From assembly GCA_035765895.1 (NCBI GenBank), contig DASTWL010000034.1, forward strand, positions 1 through 64,000: DNA of 64,000 nt. Direction: 5' to 3'. Positions 41,652 to 50,971 of this stretch are shown here, piece by piece. How positions within the stretch are numbered: position 1 is the stretch's first letter; every line of letters begins with the position of its first letter. The translations under genes were made by a program, and so were the position numbers. The notes beneath the pieces were generated by a model, which searched no databases, was not told the origin of the DNA, and was given only the letters and a program-made list of their open reading frames with translations. Source of the stretch: Verrucomicrobiia bacterium. Its GTDB lineage: Bacteria; Verrucomicrobiota; Verrucomicrobiia; Limisphaerales; DSYF01.

Positions 41652-41706
41652 GTTGTCCTCGGCATTTGACGGTGATTGCCGTCAAATGCTCCCACGCAGC
41701 GCACGG

Positions 41707-42489
41707 CTACAAATACTTTTCCGCCCAGTCTGGCGTGCAGGGCCGGCCGGCCAGGAAATCCTGGAACCACGGCTCCGGCACGGCGTGGAAGTTCCAATTC
41801 CGCAGGAGCCAGTTGAATCGCAGGGATTCGGCGTGCAACGCATGGCACGACAGCAACAGCCGGTTGCGCTGCTCCACCGTGAGCCGGCGGTGCACGAAAT
41901 CCAGATAAAGCTGCGGATCGCCGCCATAGAGCTTGTCGCCCACAATCGGATGGCCAAGGTGAGCCAGATGAATGCGGATCTGGTGCTTGCGACCGCTGTG
42001 GGGCTGAACCCGCAACAACGTAAACGGCGCTCCATTCCCGGAAGGTTCCGTGGCCCCGGAAACCGGCCGGGTGAACCGTTGTTCGACCCGGAAATCCGTG
42101 CGGGCCGCGGCGCCGTCGGACCGGACGCGATCCTTGATGGACACCTCGGCCTGTTCATCACGCCCGAGAGGTTCCGCGCAGGTGCCGGACTCCGCGGCGA
42201 CGTGGCCGTGCACGATGGCGAGATATTCCTTGGTCACCTCGCGTTCGGCAAAGAGCTGCTTGAGCTTGCCAACGCGCTGGTCGCCCTTCACCACCAGCAC
42301 GACGCCGCTGGTCTCGCGATCCAGCCGGTTGACAAGATGCACGGGCGCGCCTTCGCCCACGTGCAGGCGCACACGGCTGATGAGGCTGGAATAGGCATCG
42401 CCCTTGGTGGGATGACAGACGAGGCCCGCCGGCTTGTTGATGGCCAGCAGTTCCGCGTCCTCGTAAATCACCTCGAACAATGCGCGCAT
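41707..42489 (-). CDS. RluA family pseudouridine synthase
   Basis: The 260-residue enzyme isomerises uridine to pseudouridine in rRNA or tRNA. The catalytic motif HLVNRLDRETSG carries Asp57; the N-terminal INKPAGLVCHPT and the late LLRVQPHSGRKHQIRIHLAH and GHPIVGDKLYG are typical of the RluA/RluD/TruC group. No S4 domain is attached. The start at 42489 (MRALFEVIYED) gives normal length. The target RNA site cannot be assigned. Confidence 0.93.
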   Translation of the reverse strand: MRALFEVIYEDAELLAINKPAGLVCHPTKGDAYSSLISRVRLHVGEGAPVHLVNRLDRETSGVVLVVKGDQRVGKLKQLFAEREVTKEYLAIVHGHVAAESGTCAEPLGRDEQAEVSIKDRVRSDGAAARTDFRVEQRFTRPVSGATEPSGNGAPFTLLRVQPHSGRKHQIRIHLAHLGHPIVGDKLYGGDPQLYLDFVHRRLTVEQRNRLLLSCHALHAESLRFNWLLRNWNFHAVPEPWFQDFLAGRPCTPDWAEKYL

Positions 42490-42535
42490 GCGGGCGCCAG
42501 CGTAACGCCGGACGGCACGGGAACAAAGCCCGCCG

Positions 42536-44011
42536 TCATTCGGCAAACTCGGCACAGCCGATCGCAGGCAGCCGGTCCGCGGGCAGACGCACGCCGAAGA
42601 AATCGCGCCCGCCGGCCGCGGACAGTTTTTCACCTCGCATGAACGCGGGCAACGCGGTCAGCCGGTAACCGCCCAGCGAGGCGAAACCGTCTCCGCCCGC
42701 TCCGGGCTTGAGCAGGGGCGGCCGGTTGGTCACCGCCTGCGCGTCCGGCGGACGGTCCACGTGCGCCCCGAAGTAAAGGTTGTGCTCAAACACCGTGTCG
42801 CGGCTCTGGCCGGGTTGATAGGTCACCCGGCCGTCCACGTAGAACAGGTTGTTGACGAAGCGGGTGTTCACCGCGTTGCCGCCGTCCCATTCAGTGAACA
42901 GCACCAGCGGCAGATCCTGGTTCGGCCCCACGTAAATGGTGTTGTGGCAGATCAACGTGTCCTGGACGCCGCTGATGTGAAAGATCCGCGCCGAGTTGCG
43001 GCCGTCGTTCTGGCTGAGGTTGTAGCGCACGATGGTGCCTTCGTTGTAGGAATGGCCGGGCGCGCAAATCAGCATGAACCCGCCGTCGTTGTCGTGGCTG
43101 TAGTTGAATTGAAAGACGGACCGGCGGCAGCGGTAATCCGAATCGAACCCCTGGCCGTCCTTCGTGCCCTTCATGCCGGAGACTTCGTTGAATTGAATCA
43201 AGGTGTCATCGCAGTCAAACGGCCAGATGCCGGCGGCGTAATCATCACAGCGCGTGCGCCCGCCCCGAAGCACGTTGTGTTCGATCAGCCCGCCGTTGCT
43301 GCCCCAAAGCTTGATGCCGTCCCCGCCGATGTCCTCGAGCAGATTGCCGCGAATGACGACGCCCACGCTGCGGGTGCGGCTGCCGCTCCGCTGGCAGATG
43401 CCGTTCCGGTCGGTGCGCACGACGTGGCAATTTTCAATGCGCAGATCGTCGAAGAAGCCGCCGCGGCGGGTTTCAAAGAAAATACCGCAGCCTTCCTGCT
43501 CCTTGCGCAGGTCGCCATTCACGTCGTGGACGTAGAGATTGCGCAGGTAAACATGGCGCCGGGCACCCGCGCCGTCCGCGACGATCCGAACGCCGGTGCG
43601 ACCGGGCTCGCGTTGCTCGCCGAGATTGGTGATTTCCAGTTGTTCCACCTCCCAAAACTCCACGTTGCGCAGGAGCAGCGTGTCGGGCACCCGCCCTTCC
43701 CCATCGAGGCGCGGCCGGTCGCCGGAACCATACGCGCCCAGCCGAATCGGCCGCGGCCGGCCGTCGATTTCGTCACCGGAGCCCCGCGGCGCCAGCTGCC
43801 CGGCGTAACGCGTGCCGGCCTTGAACCGGAGCGTGTCCCCGGGCTGAAAGACCTGCGCGTTCACCCGCGCCAGACTGCGCCACGCGGTTTCCGGAGTGGT
43901 GCCGGCGGACTGGTCATTGCCCTGGTCCGCGTCCACGAAGTAATCCGTCGCTCCGGCCCGGGCCAGCAGCAGCGCCAGGCCGATGACCGCGAAAAATTCA
44001 GCTCGAATCAT
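42536..44011 (-). CDS. Secreted right-handed parallel beta-helix protein
   Basis: The 491-residue protein has a signal peptide (MIRAEFFAVIGLALLLARAG) and then the phrase DYFVDADQGNDQSAGTTPET found at the start of many pectate-lyase-like proteins of the DUF1565/beta-helix type. The middle carries repeated strands with Asn-rich turns (ITNLGEQ, IRGNLLED, GLIEHNVLRG, IQFNEVSG, FQFNYSHDNDGG, IVRYNLSQNDG, CHNTIY), which define a parallel beta helix. It could be a polysaccharide lyase or a glycan-binding protein. Neighbours are a pseudouridine synthase and a divergent GH5 gene; with the latter it fits carbohydrate use. Confidence 0.87.
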   Translation of the reverse strand: MIRAEFFAVIGLALLLARAGATDYFVDADQGNDQSAGTTPETAWRSLARVNAQVFQPGDTLRFKAGTRYAGQLAPRGSGDEIDGRPRPIRLGAYGSGDRPRLDGEGRVPDTLLLRNVEFWEVEQLEITNLGEQREPGRTGVRIVADGAGARRHVYLRNLYVHDVNGDLRKEQEGCGIFFETRRGGFFDDLRIENCHVVRTDRNGICQRSGSRTRSVGVVIRGNLLEDIGGDGIKLWGSNGGLIEHNVLRGGRTRCDDYAAGIWPFDCDDTLIQFNEVSGMKGTKDGQGFDSDYRCRRSVFQFNYSHDNDGGFMLICAPGHSYNEGTIVRYNLSQNDGRNSARIFHISGVQDTLICHNTIYVGPNQDLPLVLFTEWDGGNAVNTRFVNNLFYVDGRVTYQPGQSRDTVFEHNLYFGAHVDRPPDAQAVTNRPPLLKPGAGGDGFASLGGYRLTALPAFMRGEKLSAAGGRDFFGVRLPADRLPAIGCAEFAE

Positions 44012-44169
44012 ATCCGCCAAGGAGAGGACAAACCGGGCCGGCTTCAAAGCGCGAAATCGGGTCCGCGGCGAAAAACAATCTCACTCGCTCATTCTGCGTC
44101 CGACGGCATGTCATCAAAACACATGATGGCGGCCGGATGCGAATCCGGTCATGATCCGCCTGACGCCCA

Positions 44170-45183
44170 ATGCGCACGAAACTGTTTACCCTGTTGCTCC
44201 TGCTGGCGAGCGTGGTCCTGACGCCGGCCCAACCGCAACCGCCCGACGTCTCCGCGCAAAGCCGGGAGCTTGGACCCGGCGTGAACATTCTCGGCTACGA
44301 CCGCATCTGGCAGGACCGCGCGCAGGGTCGTTTTCAACCCAAATACTTTCGGCTGCTCAAGGTGGCCGGCTTCCAGCACGTGCGCCTGAACCTGTTTCCC
44401 TTCCGGCAAATGGAGGCGACCAATCACTGGGCCATTCAACCGGTGTGGTTCGAGACACTGGACTGGGTGCTGCAACTGGCGCGGGAGCAGCAGCTCAAGG
44501 TCATTCTGGACCTGCATGAATTCACGGTCATCGGCGAAGACCCGGCCGCGCACAAGGAACAATTCCTCGCGTTCTGGCGGCAACTGGCGGCACATTGCCA
44601 GGACGCGCCGCCGGATGTCCTCTTCGAGGTGTTGAACGAGCCCTCCAAGAAACTCACACCGGAACTTTGGAACACCTACTTCCGCGAGGCGCTCGCCATC
44701 ATTCGCGAAAAAAACCCCACCCGCACAGTCGTGGTCGGACCCGGCTCCTGGAATTCACTGGATCACCTGGCCGAACTGGACCTGCCGGCGGACAATCATC
44801 TGCTGGTCACGATCCACTATTACCAGCCCTTCAGCTTCACCCACCAGGGCGCCAGCTGGGCCGGAATGACCAACCAAACCGAGGTGGCATGGAATGGCAC
44901 GGACGCCGAGCGCGCGGCCATCGACCGTGACTTTGCCAAGGCAGACGCATGGGCCAAAGCCCATCATCGGCCCCTCTACCTGGGCGAATTCGGCGCCTAC
45001 GACCGCGCGCCGATGGCTTCCCGGGTGCGGTATCTCGACGCCGTGGCGCGCGCGGCCGAAGCCCGGGGCTGGAGCTGGTGTTACTGGCAATTCGCGCGGG
45101 ATTTCTACGTTTACGACACGCAACGGGACGCCTGGGTGGAACCGATTCTGCACGCTCTGATGCCGGCAAAAAAGGCCAAGTAA
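44170..45183 (+). CDS. Secreted GH5-family glycoside hydrolase
   Basis: The 337-residue protein has a signal peptide (MRTKLFTLLLLLASVVLTPA) and a (beta/alpha)8 barrel of glycoside hydrolase family 5, cleaving beta-glucan or mannan-type chains. Motifs are GVNILGYDRIWQD, GFQHVRLNLFPF with the conserved Arg, LDLHEF, the acid/base Glu157 in LFEVLNEPSK, VTIHYYQPF with the conserved His and Tyr, and the nucleophile Glu273 in YLGEFGAYD. WSWCYWQF forms the last strand. It resembles bacterial endoglucanases. It is divergent from the beta-helix gene. Confidence 0.93.
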   Translation: MRTKLFTLLLLLASVVLTPAQPQPPDVSAQSRELGPGVNILGYDRIWQDRAQGRFQPKYFRLLKVAGFQHVRLNLFPFRQMEATNHWAIQPVWFETLDWVLQLAREQQLKVILDLHEFTVIGEDPAAHKEQFLAFWRQLAAHCQDAPPDVLFEVLNEPSKKLTPELWNTYFREALAIIREKNPTRTVVVGPGSWNSLDHLAELDLPADNHLLVTIHYYQPFSFTHQGASWAGMTNQTEVAWNGTDAERAAIDRDFAKADAWAKAHHRPLYLGEFGAYDRAPMASRVRYLDAVARAAEARGWSWCYWQFARDFYVYDTQRDAWVEPILHALMPAKKAK

Positions 45184-45270
45184 GCGCCATTTACACCCGC
45201 GATAAGGTTCTTGTAACCTGCGGTGTCGGGCAACCGTCCACTGAATCGGTTGCAACCAAAGAATCAAACC

Positions 45271-45822
45271 ATGCAAAAAAACAAACTGGTCTTCCCGCTC
45301 ATTGCCGTGAGCCTCGCGCTCATGTGCGGCGCCAGCCGGGCCGATGAAGAAACCGCCGCCAAGCCGGCGCCCAAGAAAGTCGAACTGCCGCCCGCCGCGA
45401 CCAAACCAGGCGTGACGTTCGCCAACGACATCAAACCCCTGTTCGACGCCTCCTGCGTCCGCTGTCACAGCGGCCCGCGCGCCAAGGGCAAACTGCACCT
45501 TGATACGTTGGAGGGCGTGTTGAAGGGCAGCGAAGACGGCCCGGTGCTCACCGCAGGCAACAGCGCCAAGAGCAAAATTGTTTTCGCCGTGGCGCGGGTG
45601 AATCCCAAAACCGCCATGCCGCCGGAGCCGCGCAAAGGCCGCCCCGGAGCGGGTGGCCCCGCCATACATGACGGCCCGCCCGGTGCCCAAAACGGCGGTG
45701 AACATGCCCAAGCCCAACGTCCGGGCGGCCCCGGCCCGCACCCGCAAGGTCCGCCGCCCAAGCCGCTGACCCCGGAACAGGTCGGCCTGGTTCGCGCCTG
45801 GATTGATCAAGGCGCCAAGTAA
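45271..45822 (+). CDS. Planctomycete-type cytochrome c domain protein
   Basis: The 183-residue protein has a signal peptide (MQKNKLVFPLIAVSLALMCG) and one heme-binding motif Cys62-x-x-Cys65-His66 (ASCVRCHSGP) in the setting FANDIKPLFDASCVRCH that defines the PSCyt1 domain of Planctomycetes and Verrucomicrobia. The likely axial Met lies in NPKTAMPPEP. A long Gly/Pro/His-rich segment (about residues 118-160) precedes the closing helix LVRAWIDQGAK. It is a periplasmic electron carrier or structural heme protein. The gene ends with a strong terminator. Confidence 0.9.
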   Translation: MQKNKLVFPLIAVSLALMCGASRADEETAAKPAPKKVELPPAATKPGVTFANDIKPLFDASCVRCHSGPRAKGKLHLDTLEGVLKGSEDGPVLTAGNSAKSKIVFAVARVNPKTAMPPEPRKGRPGAGGPAIHDGPPGAQNGGEHAQAQRPGGPGPHPQGPPPKPLTPEQVGLVRAWIDQGAK

Positions 45823-45840
45823 GCCGGAGGTCTGCTTTCC

Positions 45841-45878
45841 ACGGGCGCGCCCGCCAGCCGGGTGCGCCCGTTTTGTTT
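45841..45878 (+). terminator. Intrinsic terminator of the cytochrome gene
   Basis: The arms CGGGCGC (45842-45848) and GCGCCCG (45864-45870), extended by an A-T pair, enclose a 15-base loop and are followed by TTTTGTTTT. It lies between the convergent cytochrome and cbiX genes. Confidence 0.87.
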
Positions 45879-45921
45879 TCGGCTGCGTGGACAAAACCGC
45901 GCGAACGCCGGTGGAAAGACT

Positions 45922-46755
45922 TCAAACCGTCGCGGCCCGGACCCGTTCCAAAATCACCTCGGCAATGCCCGGCTCACTGCCGACACCGCGCGTGTAGAAA
46001 ATTGTCTTTTCGGCCCGTTGCAGCGGATTTCGCCACGGCCATTGGCCCGCCTTGAGCCGCGCCTGCACGACCTCCTCGCGTTCGCCCAGCAGCACCGGAA
46101 TGTCCTCGCAAACGTGCAGCCCGTCGCTCATGAAAAACGGGACGACCACAATGTTCGGCGCCGAAACGAACCGGGGAATGTCGGCAATGCGCGGTTCCTC
46201 TTCCAGAAAAGCCGGATGCACCTCGGCGAACAGATGACGCGCGGCGATGCGCTCCACCTGACGTTCAACCGACTTGCGGGAATCGGGATTGAGCGGCGTG
46301 CCGTGGCCGGCGATGACCAGGGCCGTGGTGGACCGGGCGACGGGGCTCGTTCCGTCCGCCTCCGCCAATGCCCGCTGCGCGCGCGCCAGGATGACCTCTG
46401 TCATCAGCGGATGCGTGCCCACGGGATCGCAGTAAAAAAGCGTTTGTTCGCCGCGCCGCACCCGGGCCGGCATGATGTCCTGCGCTCCCGCCGGCAGGCC
46501 GAGTTCGCAGGGAATGGCCTGCCGCGTGAAATAGCCTTCGCTCACGAAGAGCGGCACCGCGAACACGCGCGGGGTGCGAATGCCGGCCAGCACCGGGCCG
46601 ATGCGCGGTTCGATCTTGAAGAACGCTTCGCGCACCTCCGCAAACAGGCCGCGGCGGCGCAGCTCGGCCGCGTGCTGATACACCGTCGCCCCCGAATCAC
46701 CGTTCACGGTCGAACCATGGCCGATGAGCAGCAGCGTGGCGTCGGAGAAAGACAC
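45922..46755 (-). CDS. cbiX: Sirohydrochlorin chelatase (CbiX type), tandem domains
   Basis: The 277-residue protein contains two CbiX-like halves: the first opens with LLLIGHGSTVNGDSG and the second, after residue 145, with LVIAGHGTPLNPDSR. The His in each GHG motif is the metal-insertion residue of the family. Placed at the end of the sulfite reductase operon, it most likely inserts Fe2+ into sirohydrochlorin to make siroheme for CysI; cobalt insertion for cobalamin is the alternative. It starts 137 bases after cysI. Confidence 0.88.
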   Translation of the reverse strand: MSFSDATLLLIGHGSTVNGDSGATVYQHAAELRRRGLFAEVREAFFKIEPRIGPVLAGIRTPRVFAVPLFVSEGYFTRQAIPCELGLPAGAQDIMPARVRRGEQTLFYCDPVGTHPLMTEVILARAQRALAEADGTSPVARSTTALVIAGHGTPLNPDSRKSVERQVERIAARHLFAEVHPAFLEEEPRIADIPRFVSAPNIVVVPFFMSDGLHVCEDIPVLLGEREEVVQARLKAGQWPWRNPLQRAEKTIFYTRGVGSEPGIAEVILERVRAATV

Positions 46756-46892
46756 GGTTTGAGGGGGTTGAGGCGATACAAAGTCACGGTGAAACGGCCA
46801 AATCAGTTGAAAGGGTTCACTGAGTGAAACGTCGCTGGAAAGGCTCGATCACTCGTTCACCATTTCGCTGATCCTCAAATTCAACCACGCCC

Positions 46893-48578
46893 TCAGCACC
46901 GTTCCGGCAGATGCAATTCGGCGAACAACACCCGGGCGCACCAGTCGCCGAAGCGCTCACCGTTCTGGCGTTCCGCTTTGAAACGCACGAGCAGCGGCCG
47001 CAATTCGTCCAGCACGGTGGCGTAAGGCACGTTGTCCTTGTAAAGCCGGTTCATGCGCGTGCTCGGTTCGTTGCCGCCAAGTAAAAGCTGATACTTGTTC
47101 GGCGCGCGGCCCACGAGCGCGATCTCGGCCGTGTAAGGTCGGGCGCACCCGTTCGGGCAACCGGTGATGCGGATGATCAATTCCTGCTCCGGCAGGCCGA
47201 TCTCCGCGAGCAAGGCATCCACCTTGGCCACAAACTCAGGCATGATGCGCTCGGATTCGGCGAGCGCGAGACCGCACGTGGGCAAGGCCACGCAGGACAT
47301 CGAAGCCAGTTGGGTGGGCGTGCCCTGCCGAACCACGTTGACGCCGTGCCGTGTCAAAATCGCGTCCACCGCGGCGCGCTGCGCATCGTCGAGCCCCACG
47401 AGAATGACGTTCTCGTTGGGCGTGAAGCGAAACTCCGGTTTCACCTGCTCGGCTATTTCGCGCAGGGCCGTTTTCATCCGGGGCCCGTGGGCGTCGGTGA
47501 TGCGTCCGTCCTGCACGAACAGGCCGAGGAACCATTTGCCATCGTGCGCCCGGTGCCAGCCGTAGGCGTCGCCCTGGCGTTCGAATTTGAACGGCCGGGC
47601 CGGGCCCAGCTTGAAACCAATGCGCTGCTCCAGTTCGTTGCGGAACCAGTCCACGCCGTGGTCCTCCAGGACGTATTTCAACCGCGCATGCTTGCGGTCA
47701 ACGCGGCCGCCGAAGTCACGGTGAATCGTCACCACTCCATGCGCCACCGGCACCACCTGTTCCGGCGTCAGGAAGCCGATGACGTCCGCCAGGCGCGGAA
47801 ACGTGGCGGGGTTGTTGTGGCTGCGCCCCATGCCGCCGCCGGCCGTGAGGTTGTAGCCTGCCAGCCGGCCGTTTTCCTCAATGGCGATGAACCCGCAGCA
47901 GTTCGCCAAAATGTCCGTGTCGTTCAACGGCGGAATCACGAAGCCGAACTTGAATTTGCGGGGCAGATACGTTTTGCCGTAAAGCGGATCGTTGACATCC
48001 GCCTGCGCGTTGACGCGCTCGAGGTTCAACTGCTCGCCATCCACCCAGATTTCGTGGTAGGCGCTCGTCCGCGGCAGGATGGAATCGGAAAGCCGCTTCG
48101 CGTCCGCCAGCACGCGCGAGCCCAGGCCGTTGGTGAAGGGCGTGGGCGGCGCGGTGACGTTGCGGACGACGTCGCCGCAGGCCGCGATGGTGGAAACCAG
48201 GGCCTGGTTCAAATCATGAATGACGGCGCGCAGATTGCCCTTCACGACGTGATGGAATTGAATCCCCTGCCGCGTCGTGATGCGGAGGGTGTTGTTGCCG
48301 TAGTCGCGCGCCAGCCGGTCAAACACCAGGTATTGCGCCGCCGTCGCCACGCCGCCGGGGCAGCGCGTGCGGATCATCATGATGTATTTCTTGCCGGTCT
48401 TGCGCAGGTCGCGGTCGTCCTGCTGGTAAACGCCATGGAACTTGAGGAACTGGTTGTCGTCCTCGCTGAAATGGTCCGCGGCAGGATCGGCGAGCGTCGC
48501 GGCAATGGTGCCGGCCAGCGACGGGCAGGACCGCTTCAAATCTTCGTTCCGCGAAAGCTTGGTGGTGGTTTCGTTCAT
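46893..48578 (-). CDS. cysI: Sulfite reductase hemoprotein subunit
   Basis: The 561-residue protein reduces sulfite to sulfide with six electrons. The siroheme/[4Fe-4S] ligands are visible as Cys429 and Cys435 in SCVALPTCGLA and Cys474 and Cys478 in TGCPNGCARPY. Both ferredoxin-like repeats of the nitrite/sulfite reductase family are present, with FHGVYQQDDRDLRK at the start and RITTRQGIQFHHV binding siroheme. No flavoprotein CysJ is in the window, so electrons may come from ferredoxin or a distant partner. It lies between cysN and cbiX. Nitrite reductase is less likely because of the surrounding sulfate genes. Confidence 0.93.
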   Translation of the reverse strand: MNETTTKLSRNEDLKRSCPSLAGTIAATLADPAADHFSEDDNQFLKFHGVYQQDDRDLRKTGKKYIMMIRTRCPGGVATAAQYLVFDRLARDYGNNTLRITTRQGIQFHHVVKGNLRAVIHDLNQALVSTIAACGDVVRNVTAPPTPFTNGLGSRVLADAKRLSDSILPRTSAYHEIWVDGEQLNLERVNAQADVNDPLYGKTYLPRKFKFGFVIPPLNDTDILANCCGFIAIEENGRLAGYNLTAGGGMGRSHNNPATFPRLADVIGFLTPEQVVPVAHGVVTIHRDFGGRVDRKHARLKYVLEDHGVDWFRNELEQRIGFKLGPARPFKFERQGDAYGWHRAHDGKWFLGLFVQDGRITDAHGPRMKTALREIAEQVKPEFRFTPNENVILVGLDDAQRAAVDAILTRHGVNVVRQGTPTQLASMSCVALPTCGLALAESERIMPEFVAKVDALLAEIGLPEQELIIRITGCPNGCARPYTAEIALVGRAPNKYQLLLGGNEPSTRMNRLYKDNVPYATVLDELRPLLVRFKAERQNGERFGDWCARVLFAELHLPERC

Positions 48579-48623
48579 GATTCGTGATCTCCAATTTACA
48601 CCGCGCAGCCCAACACGCCGGCG

Positions 48624-49946
48624 TCAGATGGTAAACTCCTCGCTTTCCACGAGGTAAGGCTGCAGGGGCGCCTCCAGCATGCCCGCGCCCAGCGTGTGGT
48701 TGGTGCCGGGCTCGATCAAAATGAACGAGCCGGTCAGCCGGTTGTGGCGGTAACCGTCGAACACCAGCGGGCGCGCGGTTTTCAGGCGGATGTCGCCAAT
48801 GTCATTGAGCCCGAGTTCGGCCGGCTGCGGCTGGGATTCAAAATTGGTGATGTCCACGCGGCTGGTGATGCCCGTGACCATTGCCTGCACCGTCTGCGTC
48901 CCGTGCTTGAGCCAGTATTTGCGCCCGGCCTGCAGGGGCTTGGGATTCATCCAGCAGATGCGGGCCTGCGCGTCCGTGCTGACGCCGGGCAGATTGTCGA
49001 GTCCCACGATGACGTCGCCCCGGCTGACATCGAGGTCGTGCTCAAGCTGGAGCGTCACGCTTTGCGGACAGAACGCCTCGGCCACCGTGCCGTCGTAGGT
49101 CCAGATTTCCTTGATCCGCGAGCGGTGACCGCCGGGCAGCACCGTCACTTCGTCGCCCACGCGCACGATGCCGCCCGCGATCTGGCCGCTGAGGCCGCGA
49201 AAATCATGCAGCTTCGGGTCCGTCGGATCGTGGGGCCGGTTCACCCACTGCACCGGAAAGCGGAAGCCGGCCATGGACCAGTCGCTCGCGATGTGGACGG
49301 TTTCCAGGTGACCGAGCAGCGGCGGCCCGGCAAACCACGGCGTGTGTTTGGAGCTTTCAACCACGTTGTCACCGTGCAGCGCGCTCAACGGGATGAACTT
49401 CACGTCGCGCAACACGTCGAGCCGCGGCAGAAAGGATTCGATTTCCTCGCGGATTTCGAGAAAACGGTCTTCGCTCCAATCCACCAGGTCCATCTTGTTC
49501 ACCGCAAACACGACGTGCGGAATGCCCAGCATCGCCGCGAGGAAAGTGTGCCGGCGCGTTTGTTCAATCACGCCCTGCCGCGCATCCACCAGCACGACCG
49601 ACAGGTTCGCCGTCGAGGCGCCCGTGACCATGTTGCGCGTGTATTGCACGTGCCCCGGCGTGTCGGCCACGATGAATTTGCGGCGCGGCGTGGCGAAGTA
49701 ACGGTAGGCCACGTCAATCGTGATGCCCTGCTCGCGCTCGGCGCGCAGGCCGTCGGTCAGGTTGGCCAGGTTGATCTGGCCGCCGCCCGTGATGTCCGCG
49801 GAGCGCTCCAGCGCCTCGATCTGGTCCTCCATCAAACTCTTGGAGTCGTAAAGCAGCCGGCCGATCAACGTGGACTTGCCGTCGTCCACGGAACCGCAGG
49901 TGTTGAAGCGGAGAATTTCAACGGTGAGATGAGTCTGAGCTGTCAT
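48624..49946 (-). CDS. cysN: Sulfate adenylyltransferase subunit 1 (GTPase)
   Basis: CysN is the GTPase that drives ATP sulfurylase. The 440-residue protein has the P-loop FNTCGSVDDGKSTLIGRLLY, switch II VADTPGHVQYTRN, and NKMDLVDWS for guanine recognition, followed by EF-Tu-like domains 2 and 3. It ends near residue 440, so unlike many CysN proteins it carries no fused APS kinase (CysC) domain. It lies 42 bases after cysD, which it partners as a CysD/CysN complex. Confidence 0.96.
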   Translation of the reverse strand: MTAQTHLTVEILRFNTCGSVDDGKSTLIGRLLYDSKSLMEDQIEALERSADITGGGQINLANLTDGLRAEREQGITIDVAYRYFATPRRKFIVADTPGHVQYTRNMVTGASTANLSVVLVDARQGVIEQTRRHTFLAAMLGIPHVVFAVNKMDLVDWSEDRFLEIREEIESFLPRLDVLRDVKFIPLSALHGDNVVESSKHTPWFAGPPLLGHLETVHIASDWSMAGFRFPVQWVNRPHDPTDPKLHDFRGLSGQIAGGIVRVGDEVTVLPGGHRSRIKEIWTYDGTVAEAFCPQSVTLQLEHDLDVSRGDVIVGLDNLPGVSTDAQARICWMNPKPLQAGRKYWLKHGTQTVQAMVTGITSRVDITNFESQPQPAELGLNDIGDIRLKTARPLVFDGYRHNRLTGSFILIEPGTNHTLGAGMLEAPLQPYLVESEEFTI

Positions 49947-49988
49947 GGAAAAGCTGGCGTTGCTTGGACATTGGCCAACAGTGTGGCC

Positions 49989-50891
49989 TCAAAAATACCC
50001 TTGTTTCTTGCGGTCTTCCATGGCCGCCTCGCTCGCCTTGTCGTCGGCGCGGGAGCCGCGTTCGGTGACGCGCGCCGCGGCGATTTCCGCGATGATGTCG
50101 TCCACGGAATCCGCCGGGCTTTCCACCATGCCGGTGCTGATGATGTCGCCAATGGTGCGGACCCGGACGACCATTTTCTTCACTTCCTCCCTGGGCTTGG
50201 GCGGCAGCAGATTCGTCACCGGCAGCCATTGGCCATTGCGTCGGATGCATTGACGCTGGTGGCTGAAATAGATGGTGGGCACCTCGAGCTTTTCCTTCCG
50301 GATGTATTCCCACACGTCCATCTCGGTCCAGTTCGAGAGCGGGAAGACCCGCATGTGTTCGCCCTGGTTGACCCGGGCGTTGTAGAGATTCCAAATCTCC
50401 GGCCGCTGATTCTTGGGATCCCACTGGCCGAAGGCATCGCGGAAGCTGAAAAAACGCTCCTTGGCCCGGGCCTTCTCCTCATCGCGCCGCGCCCCGCCAA
50501 TCGCGCAGTCAAACCGGAACTCTTCGATGGCCGCGAGCAGCGTGGGGATTTGCAGCCGGTTGCGGCTGATTTCGCCCGGCGTCGGCACGGCAATGCCCGA
50601 CTGAATGGCGTCCTCCACCTTGCGGACAATCAGCTTGGCGCCCAGTTGCGCCGCGCGGCGGTCACGGAATTCGTTCAGTTCGGGGAAGTGATGGCCGGTG
50701 TCCACGTTCAACAACGGCATCGGGAAATCCGCCGGCCGGAACGCTTTTTCGGCCAGCCGCAGCAGGCAGATGGAATCCTTGCCGCCGGAGAACAACAGCG
50801 CCGGGCGTTCAAATTCCGCCGCCACCTCGCGCATGATGTGGATGGCTTCGGTTTCCAGATACTGCAGATGATCCAGGTGATATGAGCTCAT
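49989..50891 (-). CDS. cysD: Sulfate adenylyltransferase subunit 2
   Basis: The 300-residue ATP pyrophosphatase-type enzyme converts sulfate and ATP to adenosine 5'-phosphosulfate together with CysN. It has the PP-loop ALLFSGGKDSICLLRLAEKA near residue 32, VDTGHHFPELNEFRD, CAIGGARRDEEKARAKERFF and FPLSNWTEMDVWEYIRKE, all characteristic of CysD. It is located between cysH and cysN; 80 bases separate it from cysH. Confidence 0.97.
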   Translation of the reverse strand: MSSYHLDHLQYLETEAIHIMREVAAEFERPALLFSGGKDSICLLRLAEKAFRPADFPMPLLNVDTGHHFPELNEFRDRRAAQLGAKLIVRKVEDAIQSGIAVPTPGEISRNRLQIPTLLAAIEEFRFDCAIGGARRDEEKARAKERFFSFRDAFGQWDPKNQRPEIWNLYNARVNQGEHMRVFPLSNWTEMDVWEYIRKEKLEVPTIYFSHQRQCIRRNGQWLPVTNLLPPKPREEVKKMVVRVRTIGDIISTGMVESPADSVDDIIAEIAAARVTERGSRADDKASEAAMEDRKKQGYF

Positions 50892-50971
50892 GTGTTAACC
50901 GCAGATGCACACGGATAAACGCGCATCCGAACCGCGGCGCCGGCCACGTCCGAACGCATCATCCATCGTAA

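Noticed and set aside
44133-44148. Small perfect hairpin CCGGAT-GCGA-ATCCGG upstream of the GH5 gene
   Set aside because: Only 6 bp and without a partner site elsewhere in the window; not enough to call an operator.
50894-50930. Stretch between cysD and cysH that resembles a dispersed repeat (GCAGATGCACACGGATAAAC)
   Set aside because: It feels familiar as a verrucomicrobial repeat, but only one copy is in the window, so repetition cannot be shown.
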